From: Fen-1135 sp963705275
GTDB lineage: Bacteria > Desulfobacterota > Syntrophia > Syntrophales > UBA2185
Assembly: GCA_963705275.1 (NCBI GenBank)
Contig: OY970063.1
Coordinates: forward strand, 1,488,001 to 1,552,000
DNA: 64,000 nucleotides
Reading direction: 5' to 3'
Shown: positions 44,500 through 52,611 of the stretch, one piece after another
Position numbering within the stretch: position 1 is the stretch's first letter
How the letters are laid out: every line of letters begins with the position of its first letter
Translations under genes and position numbers: made by a program
The notes under the pieces: generated by a model
The model's database searches: none
What the model was told of the DNA's origin: nothing
The model's input: the letters and a program-made list of their open reading frames with translations, nothing else

Positions 44500-44525
44500 C
44501 TGTCTATTCCAAAAAGAATAGGCAG
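44500..44525. other. Short hairpin after the cytochrome operon
   Basis: 10-bp stem CTGTCTATTC with GAATAGGCAG (one G-T pair), 6-nt loop CAAAAA. There is no T-tract on either strand. It may be an RNA stabiliser or a weak terminator. Confidence 0.45.
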
Positions 44526-44606
44526 GGAGAAGTTGAAGATAGGGTCGGGTCTTGAAATATCCCGTTATCTGTCTCGGTGCATTCCGCTGAGCGATATGGT
44601 TACGCT

Positions 44607-45092
44607 CTACTTGTAGTAGCCACAGATTATTATCACGTCACCAATCCTTTCAAAAAAAGTCGACTTCTGCTCAATCTTCTTCGTCTGGGGATTCATCCAC
44701 TTGTAGTCCATGGTCCCCTTATTATTCAGCTTCGTATCATCAATGATGGCCTTAATGAATTTCTTCCCGGCGGCGTCTTCAAGATCGATCAGGCGCTCCC
44801 CGATAAGCTTACGGTCGGCGCCGTGCGACAGGACGTCGCCGTCGGGATCGATCACGTAGATATAGAGATCGCTGTAAACGAACCTGCCCGTGGTTTTATT
44901 GAATTGGGCAAAGGCCTTGCCCCTGCCATTTTCCTTATAGTAGGAAACGGCTCTCGACAGCAGAGCCTTGGCTTCACTTGCCGTTCCTTTTTCCTGCGCA
45001 TAGGCAAAGCCCGCACATAGAAACCCGATCAGAATCCCCGTCAGGATAATTTCCACAGTTGCCATTTTCTTAAATGCCGTTATGGTCTGCAT
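44607..45092 (-). CDS. Single-Cache periplasmic sensor-domain protein
   Basis: A 161-residue exported protein. The ATG at 45092 has GGAGG 8 nt upstream. The signal/TM segment is ILTGILIGFLCAGFAYA. A single Cache (sCache_2) domain follows: EAKALLSRAVSYYKENGRGK, YIYVIDPDGDVLSHG, and the closing IIICGYYK. It has no effector domain of its own, so it may be a ligand-binding protein working with a separate kinase or chemoreceptor. A decayed relative sits at 40408-40497. Confidence 0.8.
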   Translation of the reverse strand: MQTITAFKKMATVEIILTGILIGFLCAGFAYAQEKGTASEAKALLSRAVSYYKENGRGKAFAQFNKTTGRFVYSDLYIYVIDPDGDVLSHGADRKLIGERLIDLEDAAGKKFIKAIIDDTKLNNKGTMDYKWMNPQTKKIEQKSTFFERIGDVIIICGYYK

Positions 45093-45241
45093 TTTCCGTC
45101 CTCCTAAAGAGTTGTGCATAACATTCTCTTCCGTTTCCTTTAGTACGGAATTGAAGAGGTATCCGCAATCAGGGACAACCTGATTTGTGTCCTCCAAATC
45201 TCTGACATGAAACTTATCAAGTACTGACGGGATAATTTGGA

Positions 45242-45805
45242 TCAGATTTTAATTTCCTGGAGAAGGATCTCCATGCGGTCGGCAATATCGAGGATGGATG
45301 GTTCGTAACTGACAGGATATCCGAGGGATGCAAAGATGCGCTTCATCCCCTCGTTCCGGTAATCGAGAAGTATTTCGATACTGGCCAGTCCTTTTGATCT
45401 AGCGATATTGACAACTCTAGTCACCATGGCCTTCCCCAGGCCTTTCCTGTGCCAGTCGTCTCTCAGGACAACGGTAAGCTCTGCGTGATCCGTGTTCTCT
45501 TTGACAATGTAGCGGCAGGTGCCGATGATGAATTCCTTCGTGTCCACTGTAATAATGGCCGTCAGGGCGAAATGGCTTTCGTAGTCGATCTCCACAAGCT
45601 GTTTGACCATCTCCGGCTGCAGCCTTTCCAGATGGGTCAGAAAGCGAAAGTAGATGGTCTCCCGGGATAAGCTCTTAAAGAGATCAAGAAGGAGCGGGCC
45701 GTCGGTCGGCTTGATAGGCCGGAGGAAGACGGCCGAACCGTCTCCGAGGGTGATCCATTCCTCATAATAGTAGGGATATTGTTTATAGACTCTGAAGGCT
45801 TCCAT
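45242..45805 (-). CDS. GNAT acetyltransferase, Pat-like
   Basis: A 187-residue GNAT domain with LRPIKPTDGPLLLDLFKSLS at the N-terminus, and the acetyl-CoA loop WHRKGLGKAMV at about 126-136, then NEGMKRIFASLGY. The sequence is like the acetyltransferase domain of the protein lysine acetyltransferase Pat/acetyl-CoA synthetase fusions. Substrate unknown. Monocistronic. Confidence 0.8.
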   Translation of the reverse strand: MEAFRVYKQYPYYYEEWITLGDGSAVFLRPIKPTDGPLLLDLFKSLSRETIYFRFLTHLERLQPEMVKQLVEIDYESHFALTAIITVDTKEFIIGTCRYIVKENTDHAELTVVLRDDWHRKGLGKAMVTRVVNIARSKGLASIEILLDYRNEGMKRIFASLGYPVSYEPSILDIADRMEILLQEIKI

Positions 45806-46013
45806 TTTCTACAGGCGAATCATCCTTAACCAGGCAGACAAAAAGCTATGCTGCCTTTGCGGGTTTCTAATCTAAGTCCGATCCGAGAAAGACGCGAGCA
45901 TATGTTCTTGACAAGGCCATAGCGCCTATATATCGTATATAAAATGCTCGTGTGCAAGGAATTTTGACGGGTGTCAAACGGAAACTTAATGAATAAGTAC
46001 TGGGAGGTAAAAT

Positions 46014-46667
46014 ATGAGCGCACCGATTGAACAATACTGGCAACTGAGACTGGCTGATCTTAAGAAAGCCCTGGAAGCGAACAACTTCGAGGTCTTCTTG
46101 GCGAACAATGCGGATGAGGTGAAAAAGATCGTTTTTGATGAAATAATACCTGCGGTGAAGCCTGCAGTCGTTTCCTGGGGTACGTCCATGACGTCCATTG
46201 AAACAGGCCTTCTCGCCGCTCTCAAGGCCAGCACAGCCTTTAAGACTATAGAGACGTCAGACAAGACTATATCCTGGGATGAAAACGTTGAGAGGCGGAG
46301 ACAATCGCTCCAGGCTGATTTATTCATTCTGGCAACCAACGCCATAACGGAGAATGGCGAGCTTGTAAACCTGGACGGCACGGGAAACCGCGTTGCAGGT
46401 TTAACGTTCGGCCCCAAAAACGTAATTGTCCTCGCAAGCCGGAATAAAGTAGTTGCCGATTTGGAGGACGCGATGAGGCGCATCAAGAATTACGCGGCGC
46501 CGGTCAACGCCATACGCCTGAATAGAAAGACCCCCTGCGTCAAGACGTCATACTGTGAGGAGTGCAAGAGCGCGGAGCGTATCTGCAATACGTGGGCGAT
46601 CACCGAGAAATCGGCTCCCAAGGGGAGGGTGAAGGTCATTTTGATTAACCAGGACTTTGGACTTTAG
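46014..46667 (+). CDS. LUD-domain protein (LutC/YkgG-like)
   Basis: A 217-residue LUD-domain protein, related to LutC of lactate utilisation. WGTSMTSIETGLLAALKAST and TFGPKNVIVLASRNKVVADL match the family. The C-terminus has CVKTSYCEECKSAERICN, with five Cys that may bind a metal cluster. GGGAGG lies before the ATG. The next gene (Fe-S protein) begins 22 bp downstream and is likely an operon partner. LutA and LutB are not present, so lactate oxidation is uncertain. Confidence 0.85.
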   Translation: MSAPIEQYWQLRLADLKKALEANNFEVFLANNADEVKKIVFDEIIPAVKPAVVSWGTSMTSIETGLLAALKASTAFKTIETSDKTISWDENVERRRQSLQADLFILATNAITENGELVNLDGTGNRVAGLTFGPKNVIVLASRNKVVADLEDAMRRIKNYAAPVNAIRLNRKTPCVKTSYCEECKSAERICNTWAITEKSAPKGRVKVILINQDFGL

Positions 46668-46689
46668 CAAGAGAAAGCAAATAGTATCT

Positions 46690-47562
46690 ATGGCAGAAAA
46701 GTTGGATTTGGCAAATTGGATGGAGGGTGTCATCCGCGAATTCATAAACACATCGCCGGAGAATACTCTTCAGAACGAGGCTAATGAAAAGGCGTGGGGT
46801 GACCCCCTCGTGGGATTCTCACGGGGAGATGATCCTCTCTACGAAGACTACAAGAAACATATCGGGCCTTTCCACTGGACGCCGTGGGAGATCTTTACGC
46901 AGACCTTCCCGGAGGCCAGGGTGGCCCCGGAAGACCTCACCGTTATAAGCTGGATCCTCCCGCAAACGGAGGCGACCAAGGCGGATACACGGAAAGAAAA
47001 GAAATTCCCGCCGGAGCGATGGGCCAAGGCCCGCCTCTATGGCGAAGAGGTCAATAATAAACTTCGTAGGCATGTTGTAGCCGCCCTGGAAGGCAGAGGG
47101 TACAAGGCCGTTGCGCCTCTGCTCTCACCGCAATTTTCGCGGCAGATGTCCGCTTCGTACGGTTTCGCCTCCACCTGGTCGGAAAGGCATGCAGCCTATG
47201 CAGCGGGATTGGGGACATTCGGCCTGTGTGACGGCTTGATTACGCCGCGCGGAAAGGCCGTGCGCGTGGGCTCCGTCGTGGCGCAGATCCGTATCCCCGC
47301 AACCGCCCGGCCTTATGACGATCACCACGCATACTGCCTCTTCTATACAGATGGTTCCTGCAAGAGTTGTGTGTCACGCTGTCCCGTGGGAGCGCTCAGC
47401 GAGGCCGGCCATGACAAGATGAAGTGCCACAGCCATACGCACGGCACTTCATCGACGCATATAAAGTCCCTCTATGGTTTTGAAGCCGATGCCTGCGGCC
47501 TGTGTCAGACAAAGGTGCCTTGCGAGTCCCGTATTCCCGCGAAGGCTGCGGGGCAGAAATAA
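46690..47562 (+). CDS. Iron-sulfur protein related to epoxyqueuosine reductase QueG
   Basis: A 290-residue protein from the ATG at 46690 (a TTG 33 bp upstream, overlapping the LUD gene, is possible). A QueG-like domain has YGFASTWSERHAAYAAGLGT and FGLCDGLITPRGKAVRVGSV; a ferredoxin-like [4Fe-4S] motif CKSCVSRCPVGALS is present, and CGLCQTKVPC may hold a second cluster. It is common in Desulfobacterota with unknown substrate, not proven to be a tRNA enzyme. The preceding LUD gene and the following thioredoxin-fold gene suggest redox metabolism. Confidence 0.75.
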   Translation: MAEKLDLANWMEGVIREFINTSPENTLQNEANEKAWGDPLVGFSRGDDPLYEDYKKHIGPFHWTPWEIFTQTFPEARVAPEDLTVISWILPQTEATKADTRKEKKFPPERWAKARLYGEEVNNKLRRHVVAALEGRGYKAVAPLLSPQFSRQMSASYGFASTWSERHAAYAAGLGTFGLCDGLITPRGKAVRVGSVVAQIRIPATARPYDDHHAYCLFYTDGSCKSCVSRCPVGALSEAGHDKMKCHSHTHGTSSTHIKSLYGFEADACGLCQTKVPCESRIPAKAAGQK

Positions 47563-47588
47563 AAGATCTCTCCCTGCGCGAAATGACA
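47563..47588 (+). repeat. REP-like single arm
   Basis: AAAGATCTCTCCCTGCG followed by CGAAATGACA is one arm of the palindromic repeat that is complete at 49341-49442. It lies just upstream of the ribosome site of the FrnE-like gene. Confidence 0.55.
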
Positions 47589-47606
47589 ATGCGAAGGAAC
47601 GTGGAC

Positions 47607-48215
47607 ATGACGATTGAGATGCGGATATTTTCCGACTATGTCTGACCCTTCTGCTACATCGGCAAGGGCATTGTCGACACATTAAAAAAAGAATTTGATA
47701 TCATGGATGAGTGGCTGAGCTTTGAGCTACATCCGGAGACGCCGCCTGAGGGGATACCCTATGCGAAGAGGTTCCCCGGCGCAGATGTCGAAAAGATGTA
47801 CGAGAACATCAGGAAAAGGGGCGCCGAATTCGGCATCAAATTCGGACCACGGCTCTTGCTCTCCAATTCCCGCATGTCCCTCGAAGCGAGCGAATACGCC
47901 CGCGACATGGGGCAGTATGAGCTTTTTCATGAACGGATGTTTTATACGTATTTCACGGAGTCAAAGGACATCGGCAACCTGGATGTGCTCAAAGAAAGCG
48001 CCCGCATCTGCGGGCTTGATACGGATGAACTCATGAAGGCCTTGAAAGAACGGCGCTATGCCCATAGGCTCGAGGAATCGAGGGAGGAGGCGGGAAATAT
48101 CCATTTGACGGGAGTTCCGACGTTTATCATTAACGGAAAAACGAAGGTCGTCGGTGCGCAGCAGATTACGGTCTTTAAAGGCCTGCTTGGAAAAATAGGC
48201 GGCAAGAAAAGTTAG
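47607..48215 (+). CDS. FrnE/DsbA-like thiol-disulfide oxidoreductase with UGA-coded selenocysteine
   Basis: Thioredoxin-fold enzyme of the DsbA/FrnE family. Reading ATG at 47607 gives MTIEMRIFSDYV, then in-frame TGA (47643-47645), then PFCYIGKG and 186 further residues to the stop. In FrnE homologues this segment is SD-[FY]-x-CPxCYxGK, so the UGA replaces the first Cys of the CxxC active site, giving U13-P-F-C16. The body fits FrnE: LHPETPPEGIPYAKRFPG, GPRLLLSNSRMSLEASEYAR and GVPTFIINGKTKVVG (cis-Pro). A GAAGGAA site lies before the ATG, and no alternative start includes the active site. A SECIS-like hairpin follows the UGA. A sequencing error in a CxxC codon is the main alternative. Confidence 0.85.
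47659..47677 (+). promoter_or_regulatory. Candidate bacterial SECIS element
   Basis: Stem TCGGCAA (47659-47665) with TTGTCGA (47671-47677), seven pairs with one G-T, and a 5-nt apical loop GGGCA (47666-47670). The loop starts with G and lies 20 nt after the UGA. Published bacterial SECIS rules ask for a stem-loop with 16-37 nt between UGA and apical loop and a G in the first two loop positions; both hold. Confidence 0.6.
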
Positions 48216-48230
48216 TGGAATCAACTTCAA

Positions 48231-48262
48231 TCTGCCGACAATAATTGGAAATTGTCGGCAGA
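48231..48262. other. 12-bp perfect hairpin downstream of the FrnE-like gene
   Basis: TCTGCCGACAAT and ATTGTCGGCAGA with an 8-nt loop, followed by TAAAAATG. No T-tract. It lies between the selenoprotein and the aldo/keto reductase genes and may partly terminate or stabilise the transcript. Confidence 0.6.
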
Positions 48263-48296
48263 TAAAAATGCTGGAAAGCGATAAGGGTGAGCGGTC

Positions 48297-49322
48297 ATGC
48301 GTTACGTAATATTGGGAAAGACAGGTTTGAAAATTTCAGAGGTGGGATTTGGCGGAATCCCCATTATCCGACTGGACGTTGAAACAGCGGTAACAGTGCT
48401 TCGCCGTGCCTACGAGCAAGGGATCACCTTTTACGATACGGCTAATATTTATCGCGACAGCGAGGAAAAGATCGGGCGCGCTTTTGACGGTATGCGGAAA
48501 AAAATTGTGCTGGCAACCAAGACATTTCTGAGAGACGCTGCTAAAGCTAAGCAGCACCTCGAAAACAGTTTGCGCATGCTGAAGACGGATTATATCGATC
48601 TATACCAGCTCCACCAGGTGGCCCAGGAGAAGGATCTGCTTGCCATCACCGCACCGGGCGGGGCGCTGGAAGCCGTGATGAAAGCCCGCGAACAGGGTAA
48701 GGTGCGGTTTATCGGCGTCACTTCGCATAACCTCTCCATGGCTGTGAAACTGGTTAAGACCGGCCTCTTTGCCACCGTTCAGTTTCCGTTTAATTTCATC
48801 GAGGACGAGCCGAAGGATGAACTTCACCGCGAGGCGCGCAAGCGGGGCATCGGCATTCTGGCCATGAAGCCATTTGCCGGCGGCGTGATCGACAACGCCA
48901 AGATCGCCATCAAATTTCTGCGCCAGCATAATGACGTCGTCCCCCTTGTAGGCTTCGATTCCGTCGCGTCTGTGGACGAAGTCGTCTCTTTTTACGGGCG
49001 TGAAAACAGGGTAAGCAAGAAAGACCGGGAGCTCATGGACAAATATCGCGTTGAGCTCGGCAAACAGTTTTGCCACAGGTGTGAATATTGCCAACCCTGC
49101 CCTCACGGCGTAATGATCACGCCGGCTATGGCTTACAAGGTCGTTGCCTCCAGGATGTCACCGGCTGTCGCCGTTGACTTTTCCCGGGTGATGATGGAAA
49201 GCGTGAAGAAATGCGAGGAATGCGGGGAGTGCGAGGAACGCTGTCCTTATGAACTGCCCGTCCAGGAAATGCTCAAGGCCAATTACGACCTTTATGAACG
49301 GCATCGCGCCGGGCTTGCGTAA
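48297..49322 (+). CDS. Aldo/keto reductase with C-terminal [4Fe-4S] cluster domain
   Basis: A 341-residue NAD(P)H-dependent aldo/keto reductase. The catalytic tetrad elements are ITFYDTANIYRDSEEKIG (Asp, Tyr), VLATKTFLR (Lys) and DLYQLHQV (His). The C-terminal ~70 residues carry an Fe-S domain: HRCEYCQPCPHGVM and CEECGECEERCPYELPVQEM, the usual dicluster-like ending of the 4Fe-4S AKR family. Substrate unknown. It lies 81 bp after the FrnE-like gene on the same strand. Confidence 0.92.
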   Translation: MRYVILGKTGLKISEVGFGGIPIIRLDVETAVTVLRRAYEQGITFYDTANIYRDSEEKIGRAFDGMRKKIVLATKTFLRDAAKAKQHLENSLRMLKTDYIDLYQLHQVAQEKDLLAITAPGGALEAVMKAREQGKVRFIGVTSHNLSMAVKLVKTGLFATVQFPFNFIEDEPKDELHREARKRGIGILAMKPFAGGVIDNAKIAIKFLRQHNDVVPLVGFDSVASVDEVVSFYGRENRVSKKDRELMDKYRVELGKQFCHRCEYCQPCPHGVMITPAMAYKVVASRMSPAVAVDFSRVMMESVKKCEECGECEERCPYELPVQEMLKANYDLYERHRAGLA

Positions 49323-49340
49323 GAGGGGCAGACCACTCTG

Positions 49341-49442
49341 GTCATCTCGAAGGAGCATCGCGACTGAGAAATCCTTGTCCCGAGCGAAGTGAGGGATCTA
49401 TCCAAAGAAAAGATAAGATTTCTCACTGCGTTCGAAATGACA
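49341..49442. repeat. Palindromic REP-like repeat
   Basis: Left arm GTCATCTCGAAGGAGC...GCGACTGAGAAATC and right arm GATTTCTCACTGCGTTCGAAATGAC are imperfect inverted repeats around GAGCGAAGTGAGGGATC. This type of intergenic repeat is common in many bacterial genomes. A single arm is at 47563-47588. Confidence 0.7.
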
Positions 49443-49481
49443 CCAGAGAATGTTTAAAATGACGCTACAGGAGATATTATT

Positions 49482-50090
49482 ATGAAAACTCTATCGAAGT
49501 GCATGGGCATAGCCCTCATCATCGGCCTATTTCTTCTTTCATCCTGTGGGGGAACAAAATTAAGCAACGGCTGGCTTAACAGCGCTTACGAGGGGCGTTA
49601 TCTGAAAAACGTGTTGGTCGTGGCAACTTCAGATCAATTCGATAAAAGGAAACTGGAGGGCACGTTCGCTAAATATTTTCAGGAGCACGGCGTAACAGCA
49701 ACCTCTCTCGCGTCAATCGCGAAGAAGAAAGAAATGACCAGCGCCGACGTAAGGGCAGAAGCTACCGGCTTGAGTATGGATGCAATATTTACTGTTCGCA
49801 TAGTCAGCATCGGCGAAAAGGAGTTCGTAGACCATTTCGCGCCGCCTCCTGAGGCCTCGCCTGAGTGGAGCTATTCATGGCCTATATACACAATACAGGG
49901 GCCGCCCGCAGAGTACACGTTCAAAGAGAAGGACATTGTGATGGAATTGAATCTTTATGATGCCTCGACGGGGCGATTAATGTGGAGGGTCCGTTCCGAG
50001 ACCGTCAAGCCCGGGTCGACGATCAATCTTATAGACGAGGTAGCCAGGACGGCCATGAAAGATCTCAAGGCCGGCAGATTGCTGAGGTAA
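49482..50090 (+). CDS. Lipoprotein of unknown function (DUF4136-like)
   Basis: A 202-residue lipoprotein. The signal ends FLLSSCGG (Cys22). The rest shows a Rossmann-like pattern, LKNVLVVATSDQFDKRKLEG, and a conserved-looking DIVMELNLYDASTGRLMWRV ending. This layout (Val-Leu stretch, then 'lydv.tgklvW') resembles DUF4136-type proteins that may act at the envelope. AGGAG precedes the ATG. Confidence 0.65.
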   Translation: MKTLSKCMGIALIIGLFLLSSCGGTKLSNGWLNSAYEGRYLKNVLVVATSDQFDKRKLEGTFAKYFQEHGVTATSLASIAKKKEMTSADVRAEATGLSMDAIFTVRIVSIGEKEFVDHFAPPPEASPEWSYSWPIYTIQGPPAEYTFKEKDIVMELNLYDASTGRLMWRVRSETVKPGSTINLIDEVARTAMKDLKAGRLLR

Positions 50091-50104
50091 GTCCCCAGCC
50101 CTGA

Positions 50105-50896
50105 ATGAGAAATAGAGGTTATATGGCCTTCCTGATAGGTTTGTGTGGAGGCATCTTCGGAGGATTTGTCGGCCTCGGCGGCGGCGCCATTATGATCCCC
50201 CTCATGGTGGACGTCCTCAAGGTGGACCAGCACAGGGCGCATGGGACAAACCTCGTAACTATCGTGTTCACAGGAATAGCCGGAGCGATTGCCTATGGCC
50301 TTGCGGGCGCGATTGATGTCACCGCGGCGGCGCTGTTGGCCATACCGGCCATTCTCACGACCCGCGCCGGTTGCCATTTTGCACAGTCCCTTGCCGAATG
50401 GAAGCTGAAACGGTCCTTCGGCTACTTCTTGATATTCATGTCACTCCTGCTCCTTGCCAAATCCTATCTTCCCGGTATTCATGGCCTGGAGACCGGATGG
50501 CCTCTGGCCGTTGTCCTCCTCCTGACGGGCGTCCTTCTTGGATTTCTCTCAGGCATGATGGGCGTTGGCGGTGGGATCATCATGGTGCCCGTCATGGTGC
50601 TGCTTACCGGTTTCACACAGCACACCGCGCAGGGGACCTCGCTTCTTGCCATGGTCCCTATCGGCAGCGTCGGGGCCTACACCCACTGGAAACTTGGCAA
50701 TGTGAAGACAGATATTCTGGCGAGCATGATTGCGGGGATACTGATAGGGGCGACCGGCGGCGGGACATTTGCACATTATTTTTCGGACGGAGCTTTACGG
50801 ATTGCATTCGCCGCCGTGCTCATATGGACGGGAGCACGCTACGTGAGGGCGAAGGAGCCCCTTGACGCAACCGACGGCGCGGTCTGTGCGCCATAA
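50105..50896 (+). CDS. TauE/SafE-family sulfite/anion exporter
   Basis: A 263-residue membrane protein with about eight TM helices arranged as two similar halves: GGIFGGFVGLGGGAIMIPLM at the start of the first and GFLSGMMGVGGGIIMVPVMV in the second, the double TauE/SafE signature. It exports sulfite, sulfonates or similar anions in known members; the substrate here is open. A second ATG at 50123 has a better AGAGG ribosome site. It starts 14 bp after the lipoprotein gene. Confidence 0.85.
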   Translation: MRNRGYMAFLIGLCGGIFGGFVGLGGGAIMIPLMVDVLKVDQHRAHGTNLVTIVFTGIAGAIAYGLAGAIDVTAAALLAIPAILTTRAGCHFAQSLAEWKLKRSFGYFLIFMSLLLLAKSYLPGIHGLETGWPLAVVLLLTGVLLGFLSGMMGVGGGIIMVPVMVLLTGFTQHTAQGTSLLAMVPIGSVGAYTHWKLGNVKTDILASMIAGILIGATGGGTFAHYFSDGALRIAFAAVLIWTGARYVRAKEPLDATDGAVCAP

Positions 50897-51103
50897 CTTG
50901 TGCGCCTTTCCTGGGAGACATATCGATACTCATGAAGCTGAACCAGCTCTTCCAGAAATAGCCGCAGTTTGGCGTGAAGTTCTCCGGTACAGATAATTGT
51001 GGCTCGGGACGCTCTCCAATGCTGAATCAGCACGAGAAACCGGCTCAGAGATGACCGGAATGATGACTCAATGGCAAAAAGATTCAGTATTCTCGTGGAT
51101 GAT

Positions 51104-51487
51104 TTAGATATGACGCGGCAGAGTCAAATTGGGCGGGGACGGGTGAAATCGATTCCCGATCGCTTCCTCCATTTTGCCTGTGCTGAAAGGCTTGGAAAGG
51201 CAAACGTCGGCGCCAGCATTCTTGAAATCATTCAGTGCATGAGGGGAGCCGCTCATTCCGATCACGTACACATCGGGAAACGTTGCTCTCAGAAATTTGC
51301 AGACTTCAATACCATTCATCCGGGGCATTTGGGCATCTGTGATGACAACGTCATACGCGTTGCTTCTCAAGAGCTCAATCGCCTCCATGCCGTCATTTGC
51401 CCCGTCTACGCTGTGGCCTGATAGCTTCATGGTGGAAGACAGAATTTCTACGAACTCCGAAGAGTCGTCTACAACCAGTAATTTCAA
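51104..51487 (-). CDS. Single-domain response regulator
   Basis: A 127-residue receiver domain only. LLVVDDSSEFVEILSS has the Asp pair, VVITDAQMPRMNG the phosphoacceptor Asp, and VCLSKPFSTG the Lys. No output domain, so it may act in a relay with the kinases in this window or on a separate target, as CheY does. There is no adjacent kinase. The Shine-Dalgarno is not obvious. Confidence 0.85.
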   Translation of the reverse strand: MKLLVVDDSSEFVEILSSTMKLSGHSVDGANDGMEAIELLRSNAYDVVITDAQMPRMNGIEVCKFLRATFPDVYVIGMSGSPHALNDFKNAGADVCLSKPFSTGKMEEAIGNRFHPSPPNLTLPRHI

Positions 51488-51670
51488 ATGAACCCCCGAA
51501 GGTTATTGATGTTATATCTTTTCACATGACGTTTAGAAATGCACGCCTATCATTACCCGTCTCCGCAATCCGGCAATACGCGATGAAGCTGCAAAGATCG
51601 TATTACCTCTTTATTCCAGTCTCTTTCAATTACCGAGAACCATCGGCATGAGGAGAGGAGAAGGAAATCG

Positions 51671-52048
51671 TCATGTTCCCTTCCTTACGTGGCTATGTCT
51701 TTTCTCTATGGCATTGATATCTACAACAAGAGCGCTGCGCGAAGAGGAATCCCGAGAGGCATAATAATCTATGTTTCTCTCGTCGAAAGCCGGAAGAGGG
51801 TTTCTGAACTTATACTTTAGACCTGCGGTTTCCGGCAAAATAAAGTCCTTAGAATAAAGCGATTGAATGTTATATGCTTTTGTATTACCGAGAGCTGCAG
51901 ACGAGATACGGAACACATTCTTCTTAGCTTCTGCGCTCTCAGTGCCGTTCTGAATTCCTGCAAAAGAACCTTTATTTATTGCACAGAGAGACCAAAAAAG
52001 CAGGACCAATATTACATACGAGGTTAGACAGATTATTATGTATGTCAT
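51671..52048 (-). CDS. Small membrane protein of unknown function
   Basis: A 125-residue protein; the ATG at 52048 (MTYIIICL) follows GGAGGGATC by 8 nt. It has one N-terminal TM (about 3-22) and a polar, Ser-rich exterior with DERNIDYYASRDSSSRSALV. No homology recognised. Isolated. Confidence 0.55.
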   Translation of the reverse strand: MTYIIICLTSYVILVLLFWSLCAINKGSFAGIQNGTESAEAKKNVFRISSAALGNTKAYNIQSLYSKDFILPETAGLKYKFRNPLPAFDERNIDYYASRDSSSRSALVVDINAIEKRHSHVRKGT

Positions 52049-52340
52049 ATGATGATCCCTCCTAATGCAGTCAAAAAACATTTGATGATTTACTTTGATT
52101 CAAAACTTGGCATGCCAAATTGTTTGAACCAGATTCAAGACCATTGAATGAAATATTGCAGCAAGAGGCATACCAGAGAAACTTTGAATTATATAAGCTA
52201 TTGATTTACAAATGAAATTGTTTATTTGTTGTTCTACGAAAGATACCTACCGCCTCCCAAGAGTGTAGGTATTGTCCTACAGGAAAAAGGTTGAAATGAG
52301 GTAAAATGCCTTGAATCATGCAATTAACCGAATGGAGGAT
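52049..52340. other. Intergenic gap
   Basis: 292 bp, AT-rich. It probably holds the promoter of the small membrane protein gene. No other feature seen. Confidence 0.35.
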
Positions 52341-52474
52341 TTTCCCTCCAGTCCTTTTGAACTAGAAAGGATCCAGATTGTATTTTTCCAGCAAGGTCTA
52401 GAGATCAGCACCGTAATCTCTTGCCATGCCGGGCAGCGCAGTCACCACGTCGAGTTCCCCAACATATCCCAGCC
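52341..52474 (-). pseudogene. Decayed duplicate of the sigma-54 regulator C-terminus
   Basis: On the plus strand, 52341-52415 aligns with 54893-54970 (the 3' end of the NtrC-type gene) at most positions: TTGTATTTTTCCAGCAAGG against TTGTATTTCTCCAGCAAGG. Right of it, the remnant also matches the segment coding GNVRELENVVECAVGMARD. The minus-strand translation still gives LLEKYNLDPF but with in-frame stops. The middle of the C-terminal domain is deleted. Both copies have the same orientation and flank resB-ccsB. Confidence 0.65.
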
Positions 52475-52611
52475 AAGCTTAGATATTGAATCCCCGCCTG
52501 GTTGACGCATGCAAGACAACACGCGTTCCCATACGGCGCCTCTCTTCTTGACACAGGGTTATTTAAAAGGTTACTGATACTACAAGAAAGCCCCCTGAAG
52601 GTAGATTTACG

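Noticed and set aside
47646..47668. Alternative hairpin CCCTT/AAGGG directly after the UGA
   Set aside because: It has a weaker, bulged stem and its loop is only about 9 nt from the UGA, outside the usual SECIS distance. The 47659-47677 hairpin is better.
50839..51033. Minus-strand frame at the end of the TauE/SafE gene
   Set aside because: Partly antisense to the exporter gene, no ribosome site, and no family recognised.
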